Origin: Melaminivora jejuensis
GTDB lineage: Bacteria; Pseudomonadota; Gammaproteobacteria; Burkholderiales; Burkholderiaceae_C
Assembly: GCF_017811175.1 (NCBI RefSeq)
Contig: NZ_JACWIJ010000002.1
Coordinates: forward strand, 1,426,001 to 1,490,000
Length of the DNA stretch: 64,000 nucleotides
Reading direction: 5' to 3'
Below are positions 1 to 9,897 of the stretch, piece by piece. Within the stretch, counting starts at the first letter, position 1; each line of letters begins with the position of its first letter. Below the pieces are notes generated by a model, which saw only the letters and a program-made list of their open reading frames with translations, ran no database searches and was not told the origin of the DNA. A program made the translations under genes and the position numbers.

Positions 1-1242
1 GCGCGTCCACACGCCCGCCACCAGGCCGTAGCGCGTGCCGTTGGCCAGTTGCACGGCCTGCTCCTCATCGTCAAAGGGCATGGCGGCCAGCACTGGGCCG
101 AAGACCTCCTCCTGCGCCAGCCGGTGGCCAGGCGGCACATCGCGCAAGAGGGCCGGCGCCTGATAGAAGCCGGTGTCGGGCGCCTCCTCGACCACGCTGC
201 CCTGCGCCACCAGCGGGATGCCGGCGACCTGCGCGTCCGACAGGAAATCCCACACGCGCTGCTGCTGGCTCTGGCGGATCAGCGGGCCCAGATCCAGATC
301 CATGGCCGCCGGCCCGACGCGCAGCGCCTCGAAGGCCCGGCCCAGGCGCTCCAGCAGCGGCTCGTAGATCATGGAATCGATCAGCACGCGCGAGCCGGCC
401 GAGCAGGTCTGGCCGGCGTTTTGCACGATGGCATTGACGATGGCCGGTACGGCGGCATCCAGATCGGCATCGGCAAAGACGATCTGCGGGCTCTTGCCGC
501 CCAGCTCCAGCGTGACCGGGCAGTGGCGCTCGGCGGCGGCCTGCTGGATCAGCGTGCCGACCTTCGGGCTGCCAGTGAAGCTCAGGTGCTGGATACCCGG
601 GTGGCGCGCCAGCGCATCGCCCGCCTCGTGGCCATAGCCGGTCACGATGTTCAGCGCCCCGGCTGGAAAGCCCGCCTCGGCGGCCAGCCGGGCCACGCGC
701 AAGAGCGACAGGCAGGCGTCCTCGGCGGGCTTGACCACGCAGACATTGCCCGCCGCCAGCGCCGCGCCGACGCAGCGGCCAAAGATCTGCATGGGATAGT
801 TCCACGGCACGATGTGGCCGGTGACGCCATGCGGCTCGCGCCAGGTCAGCACGCTGAAGCCGTCCTGATAGGGGATGGTCTGGCCGTGCAGTTTGTCACA
901 GGCGCCGGCGTAGAACTCGAAGTAACGCGCCAGCGCCAGCGCATCGGCGCGCGCCTGGCGCGTGGGCTTGCCGCAGTCGCGCTGCTCCAGCGCCGCCAGT
1001 TCCTCGGCGTGCTCGCTGACCAGCACCGACAGGCGCGCCAGCAGGCGGCCACGCTCGGCGGGCGCCATGCGGCTCCAGACGCTGTCAAAGCACTGGCGCG
1101 CGGCATGGACGGCGGCGCCGATGTCCTCGGGCGTGCCGCGCTGGATCTCGTCGAAGGGCTGGCCGTCCGAGGGATCGATCATGGCGATGGTGCGCCCCGA
1201 ACTGGAGGGCACGGCGGCGTTGGCGATGTAGTGCAGTTGCAT
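1..1242 (-). CDS. NAD(P)-dependent aldehyde dehydrogenase (partial, C-terminus off the left edge)
   Basis: Oxidises an aldehyde to the carboxylic acid with NAD(P)+; the substrate cannot be told from sequence. 414 codons are present from an ATG at 1242 and the frame runs open through base 1, so the C-terminus is missing. The family landmarks are readable in order: a PWNYP cofactor-pocket motif, the FTGS turn of the Rossmann fold, LELGGKSP with the general-base Glu, and [12 protein letters not shown] with the catalytic Cys. EEVFGPVL lies near the cut end. It is divergent from the pyrophosphatase gene at 1392. No internal stop or frameshift was seen. Betaine-aldehyde and gamma-aminobutyraldehyde dehydrogenases are equally possible identities. 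Confidence 0.9.
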   Translation of the reverse strand, partial: MQLHYIANAAVPSSSGRTIAMIDPSDGQPFDEIQRGTPEDIGAAVHAARQCFDSVWSRMAPAERGRLLARLSVLVSEHAEELAALEQRDCGKPTRQARADALALARYFEFYAGACDKLHGQTIPYQDGFSVLTWREPHGVTGHIVPWNYPMQIFGRCVGAALAAGNVCVVKPAEDACLSLLRVARLAAEAGFPAGALNIVTGYGHEAGDALARHPGIQHLSFTGSPKVGTLIQQAAAERHCPVTLELGGKSPQIVFADADLDAAVPAIVNAIVQNAGQTCSAGSRVLIDSMIYEPLLERLGRAFEALRVGPAAMDLDLGPLIRQSQQQRVWDFLSDAQVAGIPLVAQGSVVEEAPDTGFYQAPALLRDVPPGHRLAQEEVFGPVLAAMPFDDEEQAVQLANGTRYGLVAGVWTR

Positions 1243-1391
1243 GGCGCGCCATTGTGCGCCGGCGCGGCGCGGCTGCAAGGGTCATGCAAGGGCCAGGGCC
1301 TAGAATCCCGGCCTGCGCCCGGCGCCCCGCACGTCCTGCAACCGCAGCGCTGCGGGGCGCCAGGCATCATTTTTTCTACCTAGCAAACATC

Positions 1392-1928
1392 ATGTCGCTG
1401 AACAAAGTCACGCCCGGCACCAAGCTGCCCGAATCCTTCAACGTCGTGGTCGAGATCCCTGCCGAATCCGACCCCATCAAGTACGAGGTGGACAAGGACT
1501 CCGGCGCGGTGTTCGTGGATCGCTTCCTCACCGTGGCCATGTACTACCCGTGCAACTACGGCTACGTGCCGCAGACCCTGTCGGGCGACGGCGACCCGGT
1601 CGATGTCCTGGTCATCACGCCGTATCCGCTGCTGCCCGGCGTGGTCGTGCCCTGCCGCGCCCTGGGCATCCTTAAGATGGAAGACGAGGCCGGCGTGGAC
1701 GGTAAGGTGCTGGCCGTGCCGACCAGCAAGATCCTGAAGATGTACGACAGCTGGCAGAGCGTCGAGGACGTGAACGCCATGCGCCTGAAATCCATCACCC
1801 ACTTCTTCGAGCACTACAAGGATCTGGAAGAAGGCAAGTGGGTCAAGGTGTTGGGCTGGGACGGCGTCGAGGCCGCGCACAAGGAAATCATGGACGGCGT
1901 GGCCAACTACGCCAAGACACAGGGCTGA
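1392..1928 (+). CDS. ppa: Inorganic pyrophosphatase (family I)
   Basis: Hydrolyses pyrophosphate to two phosphates in the cytoplasm, pulling biosynthetic reactions forward. The 178-residue protein has the usual length for bacterial family I enzymes. It carries the signature DGDPVDVLV, whose acidic residues bind metal, plus [12 protein letters not shown] and the [14 protein letters not shown] segment near the C-terminus. The ATG at 1392 is chosen because homology begins at once (MSLNKVTPG); an upstream extension in the same frame reads as non-conserved Arg/Ala-rich sequence. It is monocistronic, and a dispersed ATAGCTG repeat follows directly after the stop. Confidence 0.97.
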   Translation: MSLNKVTPGTKLPESFNVVVEIPAESDPIKYEVDKDSGAVFVDRFLTVAMYYPCNYGYVPQTLSGDGDPVDVLVITPYPLLPGVVVPCRALGILKMEDEAGVDGKVLAVPTSKILKMYDSWQSVEDVNAMRLKSITHFFEHYKDLEEGKWVKVLGWDGVEAAHKEIMDGVANYAKTQG

Positions 1929-1931
1929 TTT

Positions 1932-1985
1932 GCTATAAATAAAATAGCTGTCAACGCTTTCCTAGCAAGGGTTTTCGCCAAAAAT
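1932..1985 (+). repeat. Dispersed ATAGCTG...CGCTTG repeat, copy 1
   Basis: About 54 bases directly 3' of ppa: a T/A-rich lead, ATAGCTGTCAACGCTTTCC, then AGCAAGGGTTTTCGCC. Eleven further copies occur in this window (see the repeat finding). Confidence 0.7.
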
Positions 1986-2102
1986 GGCTCCCGACCCTTG
2001 CAGCGTCGGCTCCTCTGCAAGCCGGCAGTGGCCGGGGCCAATTGTCAGTATTGGTAACGCCGGGCTGCTATGCTGGCACCCTGATTTTTCCGTAGGTTCT
2101 TG

Positions 2103-2108
2103 AAGGAG
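2103..2108 (+). promoter_or_regulatory. Ribosome binding site that fixes the cheW start
   Basis: AAGGAG sits nine bases before the ATG at 2118. This selects that ATG over the in-frame TTG at 2100, which would place the Shine-Dalgarno inside the coding region. Confidence 0.75.
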
Positions 2109-2117
2109 CATTGCGCC

Positions 2118-2627
2118 ATGCTGACCTCGTCCGCCCAGCGTTCCCAGTCTGCCGCAGCGGCTGCCAGCGTTGCCGAATACCTGACCTTCCGCCTGGGCGA
2201 GGAGGAGTACAGCATCGACATCCTGCGCGTGCAGGAAATCCGCTCCTATGAGCAGCCCACCCGGCTGGCGCACGCGCCGGACTTCATCAAGGGCGTGATC
2301 GACCTGCGCGGCGTCATCGTGCCCATCGTCGATCTGCGCCTGAAGCTGGGCTGCGAGAAGGTCGAATACACCGATTTCACGGTGGTCATCATCCTGAACG
2401 TGGGCGGCACCGTGCTGGGCGCAGTGGTCGATGCCGTGGCCGACGTGGTGGCCCTGCCGGCCAATGCCATCAAGGCGGCGCCGCAGTTCCAGGGCCAGGT
2501 GGATGCCTCCTTCGTGCGCGGCATCGCCACGCTGGGCGAGCGCATGTTGATCGTGGTGGACATCGAATCGCTGCTCAGCAGCTCCGAGATGGGGATGCTA
2601 AAGTCGGTCGCGGCCACCGACGCCTGA
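2118..2627 (+). CDS. cheW: Chemotaxis coupling protein, CheW-like
   Basis: Scaffold protein that links chemoreceptors to the CheA kinase under the inner membrane. The 169-residue protein is a single CheW domain (about residues 20-160). Recognisable segments are EYLTFRLGEEEYSIDI, VQEIRSY, FIKGVIDLRGVIVPIVDLR, which is the diagnostic CheW signature, and the late VRGIATLGERMLIVVDIE strand. No other chemotaxis gene is in the window, so this is an isolated copy. It may serve the main chemotaxis cluster or one particular receptor; the sequence does not decide. Confidence 0.93.
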   Translation: MLTSSAQRSQSAAAAASVAEYLTFRLGEEEYSIDILRVQEIRSYEQPTRLAHAPDFIKGVIDLRGVIVPIVDLRLKLGCEKVEYTDFTVVIILNVGGTVLGAVVDAVADVVALPANAIKAAPQFQGQVDASFVRGIATLGERMLIVVDIESLLSSSEMGMLKSVAATDA

Positions 2628-2637
2628 GCCGCTGGCC

Positions 2638-3858
2638 TCAAGGCGCGGCGCGAAACGGGCTGCGCGCCTGCAAGTCCTGCAGGTAGTGCCCGATGGCCTG
2701 ATCCTCGCGCTCCAGGAAACGCTCCACGGCGTCAGCAAAGGCCGGGTGCGCCAGCCAGTGCGCGCTGGCCGTGGGCACCGGCAGCAGGGCGCGCGCCATT
2801 TTGTGCTCGCCCTGGGCGCCGCCCTCGAAGCGCTGCACCCCCTGGGCGATGCACCAGGCCAGCGGCTGGTAGTAGCAGGCCTCGAAATGCAGGCTGTCCA
2901 CGCGCTCCAGCGCGCCCCAGTAGCGGCCATAAGCGGCGCGCTGCGGCGGCTGCACCCCGCCCGGCGCCGGGGTATCCAGGGCCACCAGGCTGGCAGCGAT
3001 GTCCCGGCCCGCGCGCCGTGCAATGAACAGCACCCAGGCCTCGGGCAGGTGCTGCGCCATGCGGGTGAAAAAATCCCGCGCCAGATAGGGCGGGTTGCCG
3101 TGCTCCAGATAGGTGCGCTCGTAGCAGCGGTAGAAGAAATCCCACTCGTCCGGCCCGATGGCCCGGCCCTGCAGCGCACGGAATTCAACGCCGGCATCGC
3201 GCACGCGCCGGCGCTCCTGGCGGATCTTCTTGCGCTTGTCCTGGCTCAGGCTGGCCAGGAAATCCTCGAAATCGGCAAACGGCTGGCCGGTTGCCGGGTG
3301 GACGTTGCACCAGTGGAACTGCACCGTCTGGCGCAGCATCAGGCCGCAGCGCCGGGCGGCGGCCAGGTCATCCTCGGCACCGAACAGCAGGTGCAGCGAC
3401 GACAGGCCCTGGTGCGCCGACCACTGCAGCACAGCCTGCAGCAAGGCCGTGCGCGCCGCTTCGTCCTGCGCCAGCAGGCGCGCGCCGGGCACGGGCGTGA
3501 AGGGCACGGCCAGCACCGCTTTGGGGTAGTAATCCAGGCCGTGGCGCGCATAGGCCTGCGCCCAGGCCCAGTCGAACACGTACTCGCCGCGCGAATGCGT
3601 CTTGACGTAGAGCACGCAGGCCGCACCCAGCTGATGCGGCTGATCTAGCTGATCCGCCTGCGCGAGCGTGAAATAGACCGGCAGCCAGCCCGTGTCCGGC
3701 GTGGCGCTGCCGCTGTCCTCCAGCGCCGCCAGATAGGCATGGCGCATGAAGGGCGTGGGGTGCGCCTGGCGTGCCAGCAGCGCATCCCAGGCGGCGGCAT
3801 CCACCCCGCTGGCCGTAGCGTGCAGGTCAAGCCGCCAGGGGCTGGATGCGTCCTGCAC
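2638..3858 (-). CDS. GNAT-fold acyltransferase, COG3146 / DUF482-type
   Basis: Member of a conserved proteobacterial family with an acetyltransferase-like (GNAT/FemAB-like) fold. Its substrate is not established, so no reaction is claimed. The core starts at LDLHATASGVDAAAWDALL and includes PFMRHAYLAALEDSG, LSSLHLLFGAEDDL, QFHWCN, SLSQDKRKKIRQERRRV and LEHGNPPYL, all typical of the family. Start choice is uncertain: the frame is open back to a TTG at 3972, but the first 38 residues of that version are not family-like, so a GTG at 3858 (406 residues) is preferred. The gene is convergent with cheW, leaving about 10 bases between their stops. Confidence 0.8.
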   Translation of the reverse strand: MQDASSPWRLDLHATASGVDAAAWDALLARQAHPTPFMRHAYLAALEDSGSATPDTGWLPVYFTLAQADQLDQPHQLGAACVLYVKTHSRGEYVFDWAWAQAYARHGLDYYPKAVLAVPFTPVPGARLLAQDEAARTALLQAVLQWSAHQGLSSLHLLFGAEDDLAAARRCGLMLRQTVQFHWCNVHPATGQPFADFEDFLASLSQDKRKKIRQERRRVRDAGVEFRALQGRAIGPDEWDFFYRCYERTYLEHGNPPYLARDFFTRMAQHLPEAWVLFIARRAGRDIAASLVALDTPAPGGVQPPQRAAYGRYWGALERVDSLHFEACYYQPLAWCIAQGVQRFEGGAQGEHKMARALLPVPTASAHWLAHPAFADAVERFLEREDQAIGHYLQDLQARSPFRAAP

Positions 3859-4005
3859 GGGGGGAAGTCCTGGGCCAGCGGCCTCACCGCCTGCCCCCCG
3901 CCAGGCCGCCGGCAGCGCCGGCACGCAACTGCACAAAAAACAGGCAACGCCCAACAAACCCAGATAAATCAATTACTTGCATGGATGATTCAACACTTCC
4001 AGGGA

Positions 4006-4042
4006 CTTATCCACAGGCCTTTCCAATGCCGGTGGGGATAAG
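4006..4042. promoter_or_regulatory. Palindrome with two inverted DnaA-box-like sites upstream of the P-II gene
   Basis: The top strand has TTATCCACA (4007-4015), a perfect DnaA-box consensus match. The bottom strand has TTATCCCCA (4033-4041), one base off. Together they make an inverted repeat (CTTATCC ... GGATAAG) in the divergent intergenic region. The pattern is seen directly; a DnaA role is inference. Confidence 0.4.
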
Positions 4043-4064
4043 CCAGGGCGCGACATGCGCATAA

Positions 4065-4442
<378 letters not shown>

Positions 4443-4469
4443 CGTCAGTTCCGCCACCCTGCGGCACTA

Positions 4470-4522
4470 TTTAATTGATAGCTGCAAGCGCTTGATGGAC
4501 AACGGTTTCAGCCGGTTTTAGT
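4470..4522 (+). repeat. Dispersed ATAGCTG repeat, copy 2
   Basis: Begins about 30 bases after the P-II stop: TTGATAGCTGCAAGCGCTTG followed by the degenerate second half ending in GCCGGTTTTAG. Confidence 0.75.
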
Positions 4523-4524
4523 GT

Positions 4525-5175
4525 TTATTTCACCGCCTGTTCAGGGCCGGCCAGGCAGCCAGCCCCGGCGCGGCGCAGCAACTCGGCGGTCTCGAACAGC
4601 GGCAGGCCCATGATGCCCGAGTAGCTGCCCTCGATGCGCTCGATATGCGCCGCAGCATGGCCCTGGATGCCATAGGCGCCGGCCTTGCCCAGCGGCTCGC
4701 CAGTGGCGACGTAGGCTGCTATCTGCGCCGGCGTCAGGGCGGCAAAGCACACCTGCGAGACCGACAGCGCAGCCAGCCTGCGGCCATCGGGCAGCGCCAG
4801 GGCCACAGCTGTGAGCACCTGATGCCGGCGCCCGACCAGCAGGGCCAGGATGCGCGCGGCGTCATCCGCATCCTCGGGCTTGCCCAGGATCAGCGCATCC
4901 AGGGCCACGGTGGTGTCGGCGCACAGGATGGGCGCCACCGGCAGCGCCCGGCGCCGGTGGCGGGCCACGGCGGCGTCCAGCTTGAGGGCCGTGACGCGCT
5001 GCACGTAGTCGGCAGGCAGCTCCTGCGGCAGCACAGCCTCGATGGCCTCGGCATCCTCGGGCGCATCACCTGCGGCGTTGGCCAGCAGCAGTTCGTGGCG
5101 CACGCCGATCTGCTCCAGCAGCTGGCTGCGGCGCGGGCTTTGCGAGGCGAGGTAGAGAAAATCCAGCTTTTTCAT
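4525..5175 (-). CDS. maf: Maf-family nucleotide pyrophosphatase
   Basis: House-cleaning enzyme that hydrolyses nucleoside triphosphates (dTTP/UTP or modified pyrimidines, depending on subgroup) to monophosphate and pyrophosphate. The 216-residue protein opens with the Maf signature [16 protein letters not shown]. It also has [18 protein letters not shown], with the catalytic Asp, and [14 protein letters not shown], the conserved C-terminal substrate-loop region. It follows rlmH on the minus strand with a dispersed repeat between. Ribonuclease G, commonly next in relatives, is not here; glnB on the opposite strand follows instead. Confidence 0.92.
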   Translation of the reverse strand: MKKLDFLYLASQSPRRSQLLEQIGVRHELLLANAAGDAPEDAEAIEAVLPQELPADYVQRVTALKLDAAVARHRRRALPVAPILCADTTVALDALILGKPEDADDAARILALLVGRRHQVLTAVALALPDGRRLAALSVSQVCFAALTPAQIAAYVATGEPLGKAGAYGIQGHAAAHIERIEGSYSGIMGLPLFETAELLRRAGAGCLAGPEQAVK

Positions 5176-5177
5176 GA

Positions 5178-5232
5178 TGAAAACAGCCGCAAACCCTTGC
5201 CCAGCAAGCGCTGACAGCTATCAATCTTGAGA
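5178..5232 (-). repeat. Dispersed ATAGCTG repeat, copy 3
   Basis: Reads on the minus strand as TTGATAGCTGTCAGCGCTTG, followed by CTGGGCAAGGGTTTGCGGC, and abuts the maf start codon. It lies in the rlmH-maf gap, in the direction of transcription. Confidence 0.78.
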
Positions 5233-5282
5233 ATGAACACAGGCTGGCGCAGACGCCCTGCCGGGCCTACGAGCCTACGGGC

Positions 5283-5762
5283 TTACTCGCGGTGGTAGGG
5301 GTGGCCGGCGTTGACCGACCAGGCGCGGTAGAGCTGCTCGATCAGCAGCACGCGCACCATGGCGTGCGGCAGCGTCAGGTCAGACAGGCGGATGCGCTCG
5401 TGCGCGGCCTGGCGAAAGGCCGGCTGCAGGCCGTCCGGGCCGCCGATGACCAGGGCCACGTCGTCGCCCTGCCATTGCCAGCCCTGCAGCCGCTCGGCCA
5501 AAGCCTTGGTCGTCAGGCTGGTGCCGCGCTCGTCCAGCGCCACGATGCGCGCGCCGCGCCCGGCGCCCGAGGCGATGGCCGCCTCGATGCGCTCGCGCTC
5601 GGCGGCATGGAGCGTCTCCAGCGACTTGGAGCCGCGCGGCTCGGTCTTGACGGCGCGCAGCTCGACCTTGAGCTCGGGCGGGAAGCGCTTGGCATAGTCC
5701 TCGTAGGCCGTGGCGGCCCACTCGGGCACGCGCTGGCCGACGGCGACGATCAGCAGCTTCAT
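5283..5762 (-). CDS. rlmH: 23S rRNA (pseudouridine-1915-N3) methyltransferase
   Basis: SPOUT-class enzyme that methylates pseudouridine 1915 in helix 69 of 23S rRNA using S-adenosylmethionine. The 159 residues match the family's usual length. The knot region is clear: [33 protein letters not shown] and the C-terminal GHPYHRE. The start [10 protein letters not shown] is typical. It lies about 36 bases downstream of rsfS on the same strand, the standard gene pair in proteobacteria, so the two are probably cotranscribed as ribosome-maturation genes. Confidence 0.97.
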   Translation of the reverse strand: MKLLIVAVGQRVPEWAATAYEDYAKRFPPELKVELRAVKTEPRGSKSLETLHAAERERIEAAIASGAGRGARIVALDERGTSLTTKALAERLQGWQWQGDDVALVIGGPDGLQPAFRQAAHERIRLSDLTLPHAMVRVLLIEQLYRAWSVNAGHPYHRE

Positions 5763-5798
5763 GGTGGCGGTTGTGGCTCAGCGCCGCGCCCGGGCCGC

Positions 5799-6746
5799 TC
5801 AGGCCTTGCGTGCGGCGGCCCGGGCCGTGGTCTTGGTGGCGGCCTTTTTGGCAGGCGTCTTGGCGGCCGTCCTGGTCGCCGTTTTTGCGGCGGTCTTGGC
5901 GGCCGTCCTGGCCGGGGCCTTCTTGGCTGCCGGCTCGTTGACGACCACGGTCTTGACGGCTGCCGGCTTGGCTGCCGGCCTCTTCACTGCCGATTTCCCT
6001 GCGGCGCTGGCCGGCGCCTCGGCCTTGGCTGCGCCAGCGCCGGTCTTTCGGGCGGCGGGCTTTTTCGCTGCGGGGGATGGGCTGTCGGCAGCAGTCTTGG
6101 CAGCGGTTTTGCGGGGAGCGGCACTCTTGCGGCTGGGCGTGCGGGCCGGGGCCGGCGCCACGTCTGCCCCACTCACCGCCGCCTCGGCCTGCGCTGTATC
6201 CGCAGTTTCGGGCTGCTGTGCGCCATCCGCCGCTTCGGCAGACACCTGGGCAGCCGCCTTGGCCGGGGCGGCCTTGCGCGCCGCCTTCCTGGCGGCAGGT
6301 TTGGCGGGCTGCTCTGCCGAAGCATCCTCGGACGCCATGGTCTTGCGCGGCTTGGCGGCGCCCAGTTTCAGGCGCACGGGCTTTTCGCCCCAGATTTCCT
6401 CCAGCCGGTAGTACTGGCGGATAGCCGGCTGCATGATGTGTACCACCGCCTGGCCGCAGTCCACGATGATCCACTCGCCGTTTTCCTCGCCCTCGGTGCG
6501 GGGCTTGGCAAAGCCGGCTTCGCGCACGGCGTCGCGCACGCTGGCGGCCAGCGCCTTGGTCTGGCGGTTGGACGAGCCGGTGGCCACCATGACGCGCTCG
6601 AACAGCGGCGACAGGTGCTCGGTGTCAAAGACCTGGATGTCCTGCGCCTTGACGTCCTCCAGGCCATCGACGATGGCGCGCTGGAGTTTGGTGACGTCGC
6701 GCTTGGCGGCGGTTGCCGATTTTTCCGACTTGGGAGATGTGCTCAT
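5799..6746 (-). CDS. rsfS: Ribosome silencing factor RsfS with long Ala/Lys/Pro-rich C-terminal tail
   Basis: RsfS binds ribosomal protein uL14 and blocks joining of the subunits when nutrients are scarce. The conserved core is about residues 18-125 of 315, with VVATGSSNRQTKALA-type and EWIIVDCGQAVVHIMQP segments followed by RQYYRLEEIWG. The remaining roughly 190 residues are low-complexity, with repeated AAKTAAKT, KPAARK and PAAKKAPA blocks resembling histone H1-like or AlgP tails. Ordinary RsfS proteins are about 105-130 residues. The ATG at 6746 is used because the upstream in-frame sequence is proline-rich and unconserved. No frameshift explains the tail: it stays in frame to the TGA beside rlmH. 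Confidence 0.9.
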   Translation of the reverse strand: MSTSPKSEKSATAAKRDVTKLQRAIVDGLEDVKAQDIQVFDTEHLSPLFERVMVATGSSNRQTKALAASVRDAVREAGFAKPRTEGEENGEWIIVDCGQAVVHIMQPAIRQYYRLEEIWGEKPVRLKLGAAKPRKTMASEDASAEQPAKPAARKAARKAAPAKAAAQVSAEAADGAQQPETADTAQAEAAVSGADVAPAPARTPSRKSAAPRKTAAKTAADSPSPAAKKPAARKTGAGAAKAEAPASAAGKSAVKRPAAKPAAVKTVVVNEPAAKKAPARTAAKTAAKTATRTAAKTPAKKAATKTTARAAARKA

Positions 6747-6850
6747 CGGGCGTGGAGGTGTGTGGGGGATGATGGGTGGCACTATAGCCATGCGGGTGGC
6801 GGGCGGCTGTAGTCGGCATCCTGCAGAGGCAGGGCGTCAGAAGTGGGCGC

Positions 6851-7804
6851 TCAAAGCCAGTCGCGCCGCACCAGAAAGCGCGTGGTCAACTCGGCCTCGG
6901 GCGTGCCGGGCGGGTCTTCGCGACGATAGCTCCAGCCGGCCAGCGGCGGCATGGACAGCAAGATGGATTCGGTGCGCCCGCCCGACTGCAGGCCGAAGTG
7001 CGTGCCCCGATCCCAGACCAGGTTGAATTCGACGTAGCGGCTGCGCCGGTAGAGCTGGAAATCGCGCTCGCGCGCGCCAAAGGGCGTGTCCAGGCGCCGC
7101 TGCACGATGGGCAGGTAGGCGTCCAGAAAGGCGTCCCCCACGCTTTGCGTCAGGGCCAGGCTGCGCGCAAAGCCCAGCTCGGAAAAATCGTCGAAGAAGA
7201 TGCCGCCCACGCCGCGCTGCTCATCACGGTGCTTGAGATAGAAATACTCGTCGCACCACTGCTTGAAGCGCGGGTACAGGTCGGCTCCGAAGGGCGCCAG
7301 GGCGTCCCGGCAGGCGCGGTGGAAATGCACGGCGTCGTCCTCGAAGCCGTAGTAGGGCGTCAAATCCATGCCGCCGCCAAACCAGCACACCGGCTCGCCG
7401 CCCGGCTGCCCGGCGGCGATCATGCGCACGTTCATATGTACCGTAGGCACATAGGGGTTGCGCGGGTGGAAGACCAGCGACACGCCCATGGCCTCGAACG
7501 GGGCGCCGGCCAGCTCGGGCCGGTGCTGTGTGGCCGAGGGCGGCAGCTGCGGCCCGCTGACGTGCGAGAAGCCGCAGCCGGCGCGCTCGAACACGCGCCC
7601 GCCCTCCAGGATGCGCGTGATGCCCTCGCCTTGCAGCGGGGACTCGGGCGGGCGCTGCCAGGGGTCGCTGCGAAAGCGCGCGCCGCCCTGCTGCGCCGGG
7701 CCTTCGACGGCCTCCAGGGCATCGGTGATGCGTGCCTGCAACTGCTGCAGGTAGCCGCGCACCTGGGCCACGGCGGGGTTGGCGGCGAGGATGGAGGAAG
7801 CCAT
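6851..7804 (-). CDS. hemF: Oxygen-dependent coproporphyrinogen III oxidase
   Basis: Aerobic haem-pathway enzyme that decarboxylates two propionates of coproporphyrinogen III to vinyl groups, giving protoporphyrinogen IX. The 317-residue protein has [49 protein letters not shown] and [14 protein letters not shown], all hallmarks of the family. The ATG at 7804 overlaps the purD stop codon (TGATG), indicating translational coupling. Downstream there are only 104 bases before rsfS. The nadD gene that often lies here in relatives is absent. Confidence 0.97.
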   Translation of the reverse strand: MASSILAANPAVAQVRGYLQQLQARITDALEAVEGPAQQGGARFRSDPWQRPPESPLQGEGITRILEGGRVFERAGCGFSHVSGPQLPPSATQHRPELAGAPFEAMGVSLVFHPRNPYVPTVHMNVRMIAAGQPGGEPVCWFGGGMDLTPYYGFEDDAVHFHRACRDALAPFGADLYPRFKQWCDEYFYLKHRDEQRGVGGIFFDDFSELGFARSLALTQSVGDAFLDAYLPIVQRRLDTPFGARERDFQLYRRSRYVEFNLVWDRGTHFGLQSGGRTESILLSMPPLAGWSYRREDPPGTPEAELTTRFLVRRDWL

Positions 7805-9087
7805 CAGCTCTTGACCGCCCGGTGGCCGATGTCGCTGCGCCACTGCGCGCCGTCGAAATGGATGGCGCGCACCACGTCGTAGGCGCGCTGCTGGGCCTGG
7901 CGCACGTTGTCGGCCAGCGCGGTCACACACAGCACGCGCCCGCCGCTGGCGCGCAGCGTGCCGCCCTCATCGAGCTGCGTGCCGGCATGGAAGACCATGG
8001 CGTCGTCGGACTCGGGCGGGATGCCGGTGATGGCGTCGCCCTTGCGCGGCGCCTCGGGGTAGCCGTGCGCGGCCATGACCACGCCCAGCGCGGTGCGGCG
8101 ATCCCACTGCAGCTCGACCTCGGCCAGCTTGCCATCGACGCCAGCACCCAGCAGCTCCACCAGGTCGGATTTGAGGCGCACCAGGATGGGCTGGGTTTCC
8201 GGGTCGCCCATGCGGCAGTTGAACTCCAGCGTCTTGAGCTGGCCGGCCGCGTCGATCATCAGGCCGGCATACAGGAAGCCGGTGTAGGGAATGCCGTCCT
8301 TTTCCATGCCGCGCACGGTGGGCAGGATGACTTCGCGCATGGCGCGCGCGTGGACATCGGCGGTGACCACCGGCGCCGGCGAGTACGCGCCCATGCCGCC
8401 GGTGTTGGGGCCGGCGTCGCCATCCTTCAGGCGCTTGTGATCCTGGCTGGTGGCCAGGGCGACTACGCCCTTGCCGTCGGACAGCACGATGAAGCTGGCC
8501 TCCTCACCCTCCAGGAACTGCTCGATGACCACGCGCGCGCCGCCCTCGTTGTGTGCCACGCCCAGGGTGTTGGCCTGCAGCATGTCGTCGATGGCGGCGT
8601 GCGCCTCCTCCAGCGTCATGGCCACGACCACGCCCTTGCCGGCAGCCAGGCCGTCGGCCTTGACGACGATGGGCGCGCCCAGGCGATTGACGAAGGCGTG
8701 CGCGGCGTCCGGGTCGGTGAAGGTGTCGTAGTCCGCCGTGGGGATGCCGTGGCGGCGCATGAAGGCCTTGGAAAAAGCCTTGGAGCTTTCCAGCTGCGCG
8801 GCGGCCCGGGTGGGGCCGAAGATGCGCAGGCCGTGGGCGCGGAATTCATCGACCACGCCGGCAGCCAGCGGCGCCTCGGGGCCGACCACGGTCAGGCCGA
8901 TCTTTTCTTCCTGCGCCCACTCGCGCAGGGCCACCACGTCGGTGATGGCGATGTTTTCCAGCTTGGGGCTGAGGGCCGTGCCGCCGTTGCCCGGCGCCAC
9001 ATAGACCCGGGTGGCGCGGGGCGACTGGGCGATCTTCCAGGCCAGCGCGTGCTCGCGGCCGCCGCCGCCGATGACGAGAATCTTCAT
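7804..9087 (-). CDS. purD: Phosphoribosylamine-glycine ligase (GAR synthetase)
   Basis: Second step of purine synthesis: joins glycine to 5-phosphoribosylamine with ATP. The 427-residue ATP-grasp enzyme starts with the typical [17 protein letters not shown]. It contains [36 protein letters not shown] in the ATP-grasp domain, [20 protein letters not shown] and the metal-binding [12 protein letters not shown]. Its stop overlaps the start of hemF, and yebC lies four bases upstream, so yebC-purD-hemF form one minus-strand unit. Confidence 0.97.
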   Translation of the reverse strand: MKILVIGGGGREHALAWKIAQSPRATRVYVAPGNGGTALSPKLENIAITDVVALREWAQEEKIGLTVVGPEAPLAAGVVDEFRAHGLRIFGPTRAAAQLESSKAFSKAFMRRHGIPTADYDTFTDPDAAHAFVNRLGAPIVVKADGLAAGKGVVVAMTLEEAHAAIDDMLQANTLGVAHNEGGARVVIEQFLEGEEASFIVLSDGKGVVALATSQDHKRLKDGDAGPNTGGMGAYSPAPVVTADVHARAMREVILPTVRGMEKDGIPYTGFLYAGLMIDAAGQLKTLEFNCRMGDPETQPILVRLKSDLVELLGAGVDGKLAEVELQWDRRTALGVVMAAHGYPEAPRKGDAITGIPPESDDAMVFHAGTQLDEGGTLRASGGRVLCVTALADNVRQAQQRAYDVVRAIHFDGAQWRSDIGHRAVKS

Positions 9088-9091
9088 GGGG

Positions 9092-9811
9092 TCAAAGCTC
9101 GGCGTTGTGATAGACCTCCTGCACGTCGTCGAGGTCTTCGAGCACGTCCAGGAGCTTTTGCATACGCGCGGCGTCGTCGCCCTCCAGGGCGATGGTGTTG
9201 TCGGCGCGCATGGTGACCTCGGCCAGGTCGGGCTGCAGCCCGGCGGCCACCAGCGCGTCCTTGACGGCCTCGAAATCGCCCGGCGCCGTCAGCACCTCGA
9301 TGGCGCCGTCGTCGCCGGTCACCACGTCCTCGGCGCCGGCCTCCAGCGCCACCTCCATGACGCGCTCCTCATCGGTGCCGGGGGCGAAGATGAGCTGGCC
9401 GACGTGCTGGAACTGGAAGGCCACCGAGCCTTCCGTGCCCAGGTTGCCGCCGTGCTTGGAAAACGCATGGCGCACCTCGGCCACGGTGCGCACGCGGTTG
9501 TCGGTCATGGTGTCCACGATGATGGCCGCGCCGGCGATGCCATAGCCCTCGTAGCGGATTTCCTCGTAGCTCACGCCTTCGAGGTTGCCGGTGGCCTTGT
9601 CGATGTTGCGCTTGATGTTGTCGGCCGGCATGTTGGCCGCACGCGCCTTGTCCACGGCCAGGCGCAAGCGCGGATTGGCGGCGATGTCGCCCCCACCCTG
9701 GCGCGCTGCCACCATGATTTCACGAATGATGCGGGTCCAGACCTTGCCGCGCTTTTCGTCCTGGCGGCCCTTCCTGTGCTGGATGTTGGCCCATTTGCTG
9801 TGTCCTGCCAC
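9092..9811 (-). CDS. YebC/PmpR (TACO1) family protein
   Basis: Member of a universal family described both as DNA-binding regulators (PmpR, YebC) and as translation factors that help ribosomes through proline stretches; which applies here is not visible. The 239 residues begin with the invariant [18 protein letters not shown] and include [35 protein letters not shown] and [16 protein letters not shown]. It is the first gene of the minus-strand yebC-purD-hemF group and is divergent from the HerA-like gene across 86 bases that must hold both promoters. Confidence 0.94.
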   Translation of the reverse strand: MAGHSKWANIQHRKGRQDEKRGKVWTRIIREIMVAARQGGGDIAANPRLRLAVDKARAANMPADNIKRNIDKATGNLEGVSYEEIRYEGYGIAGAAIIVDTMTDNRVRTVAEVRHAFSKHGGNLGTEGSVAFQFQHVGQLIFAPGTDEERVMEVALEAGAEDVVTGDDGAIEVLTAPGDFEAVKDALVAAGLQPDLAEVTMRADNTIALEGDDAARMQKLLDVLEDLDDVQEVYHNAEL

Positions 9812-9897
9812 TGCAAAACGTCCTTATGTTTATGTTCTCGGGATTGAATTAACCTAGCGTTCGATTCTACGTTTGACTACAGAGACCTTTGCCCGCC

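Noticed and set aside
2598..3197. Alternative minus-strand open frames inside the GNAT-like gene
   Set aside because: Ser/Arg/Pro-rich shadow frames with no family match; the chosen frame has clear conserved motifs.
5292..6812. Long plus-strand open frame of about 500 codons
   Set aside because: Antisense to rsfS and rlmH. It is Gly/Arg/Leu-rich from reading the Lys/Ala tail backwards in high-GC DNA, and matches no family.
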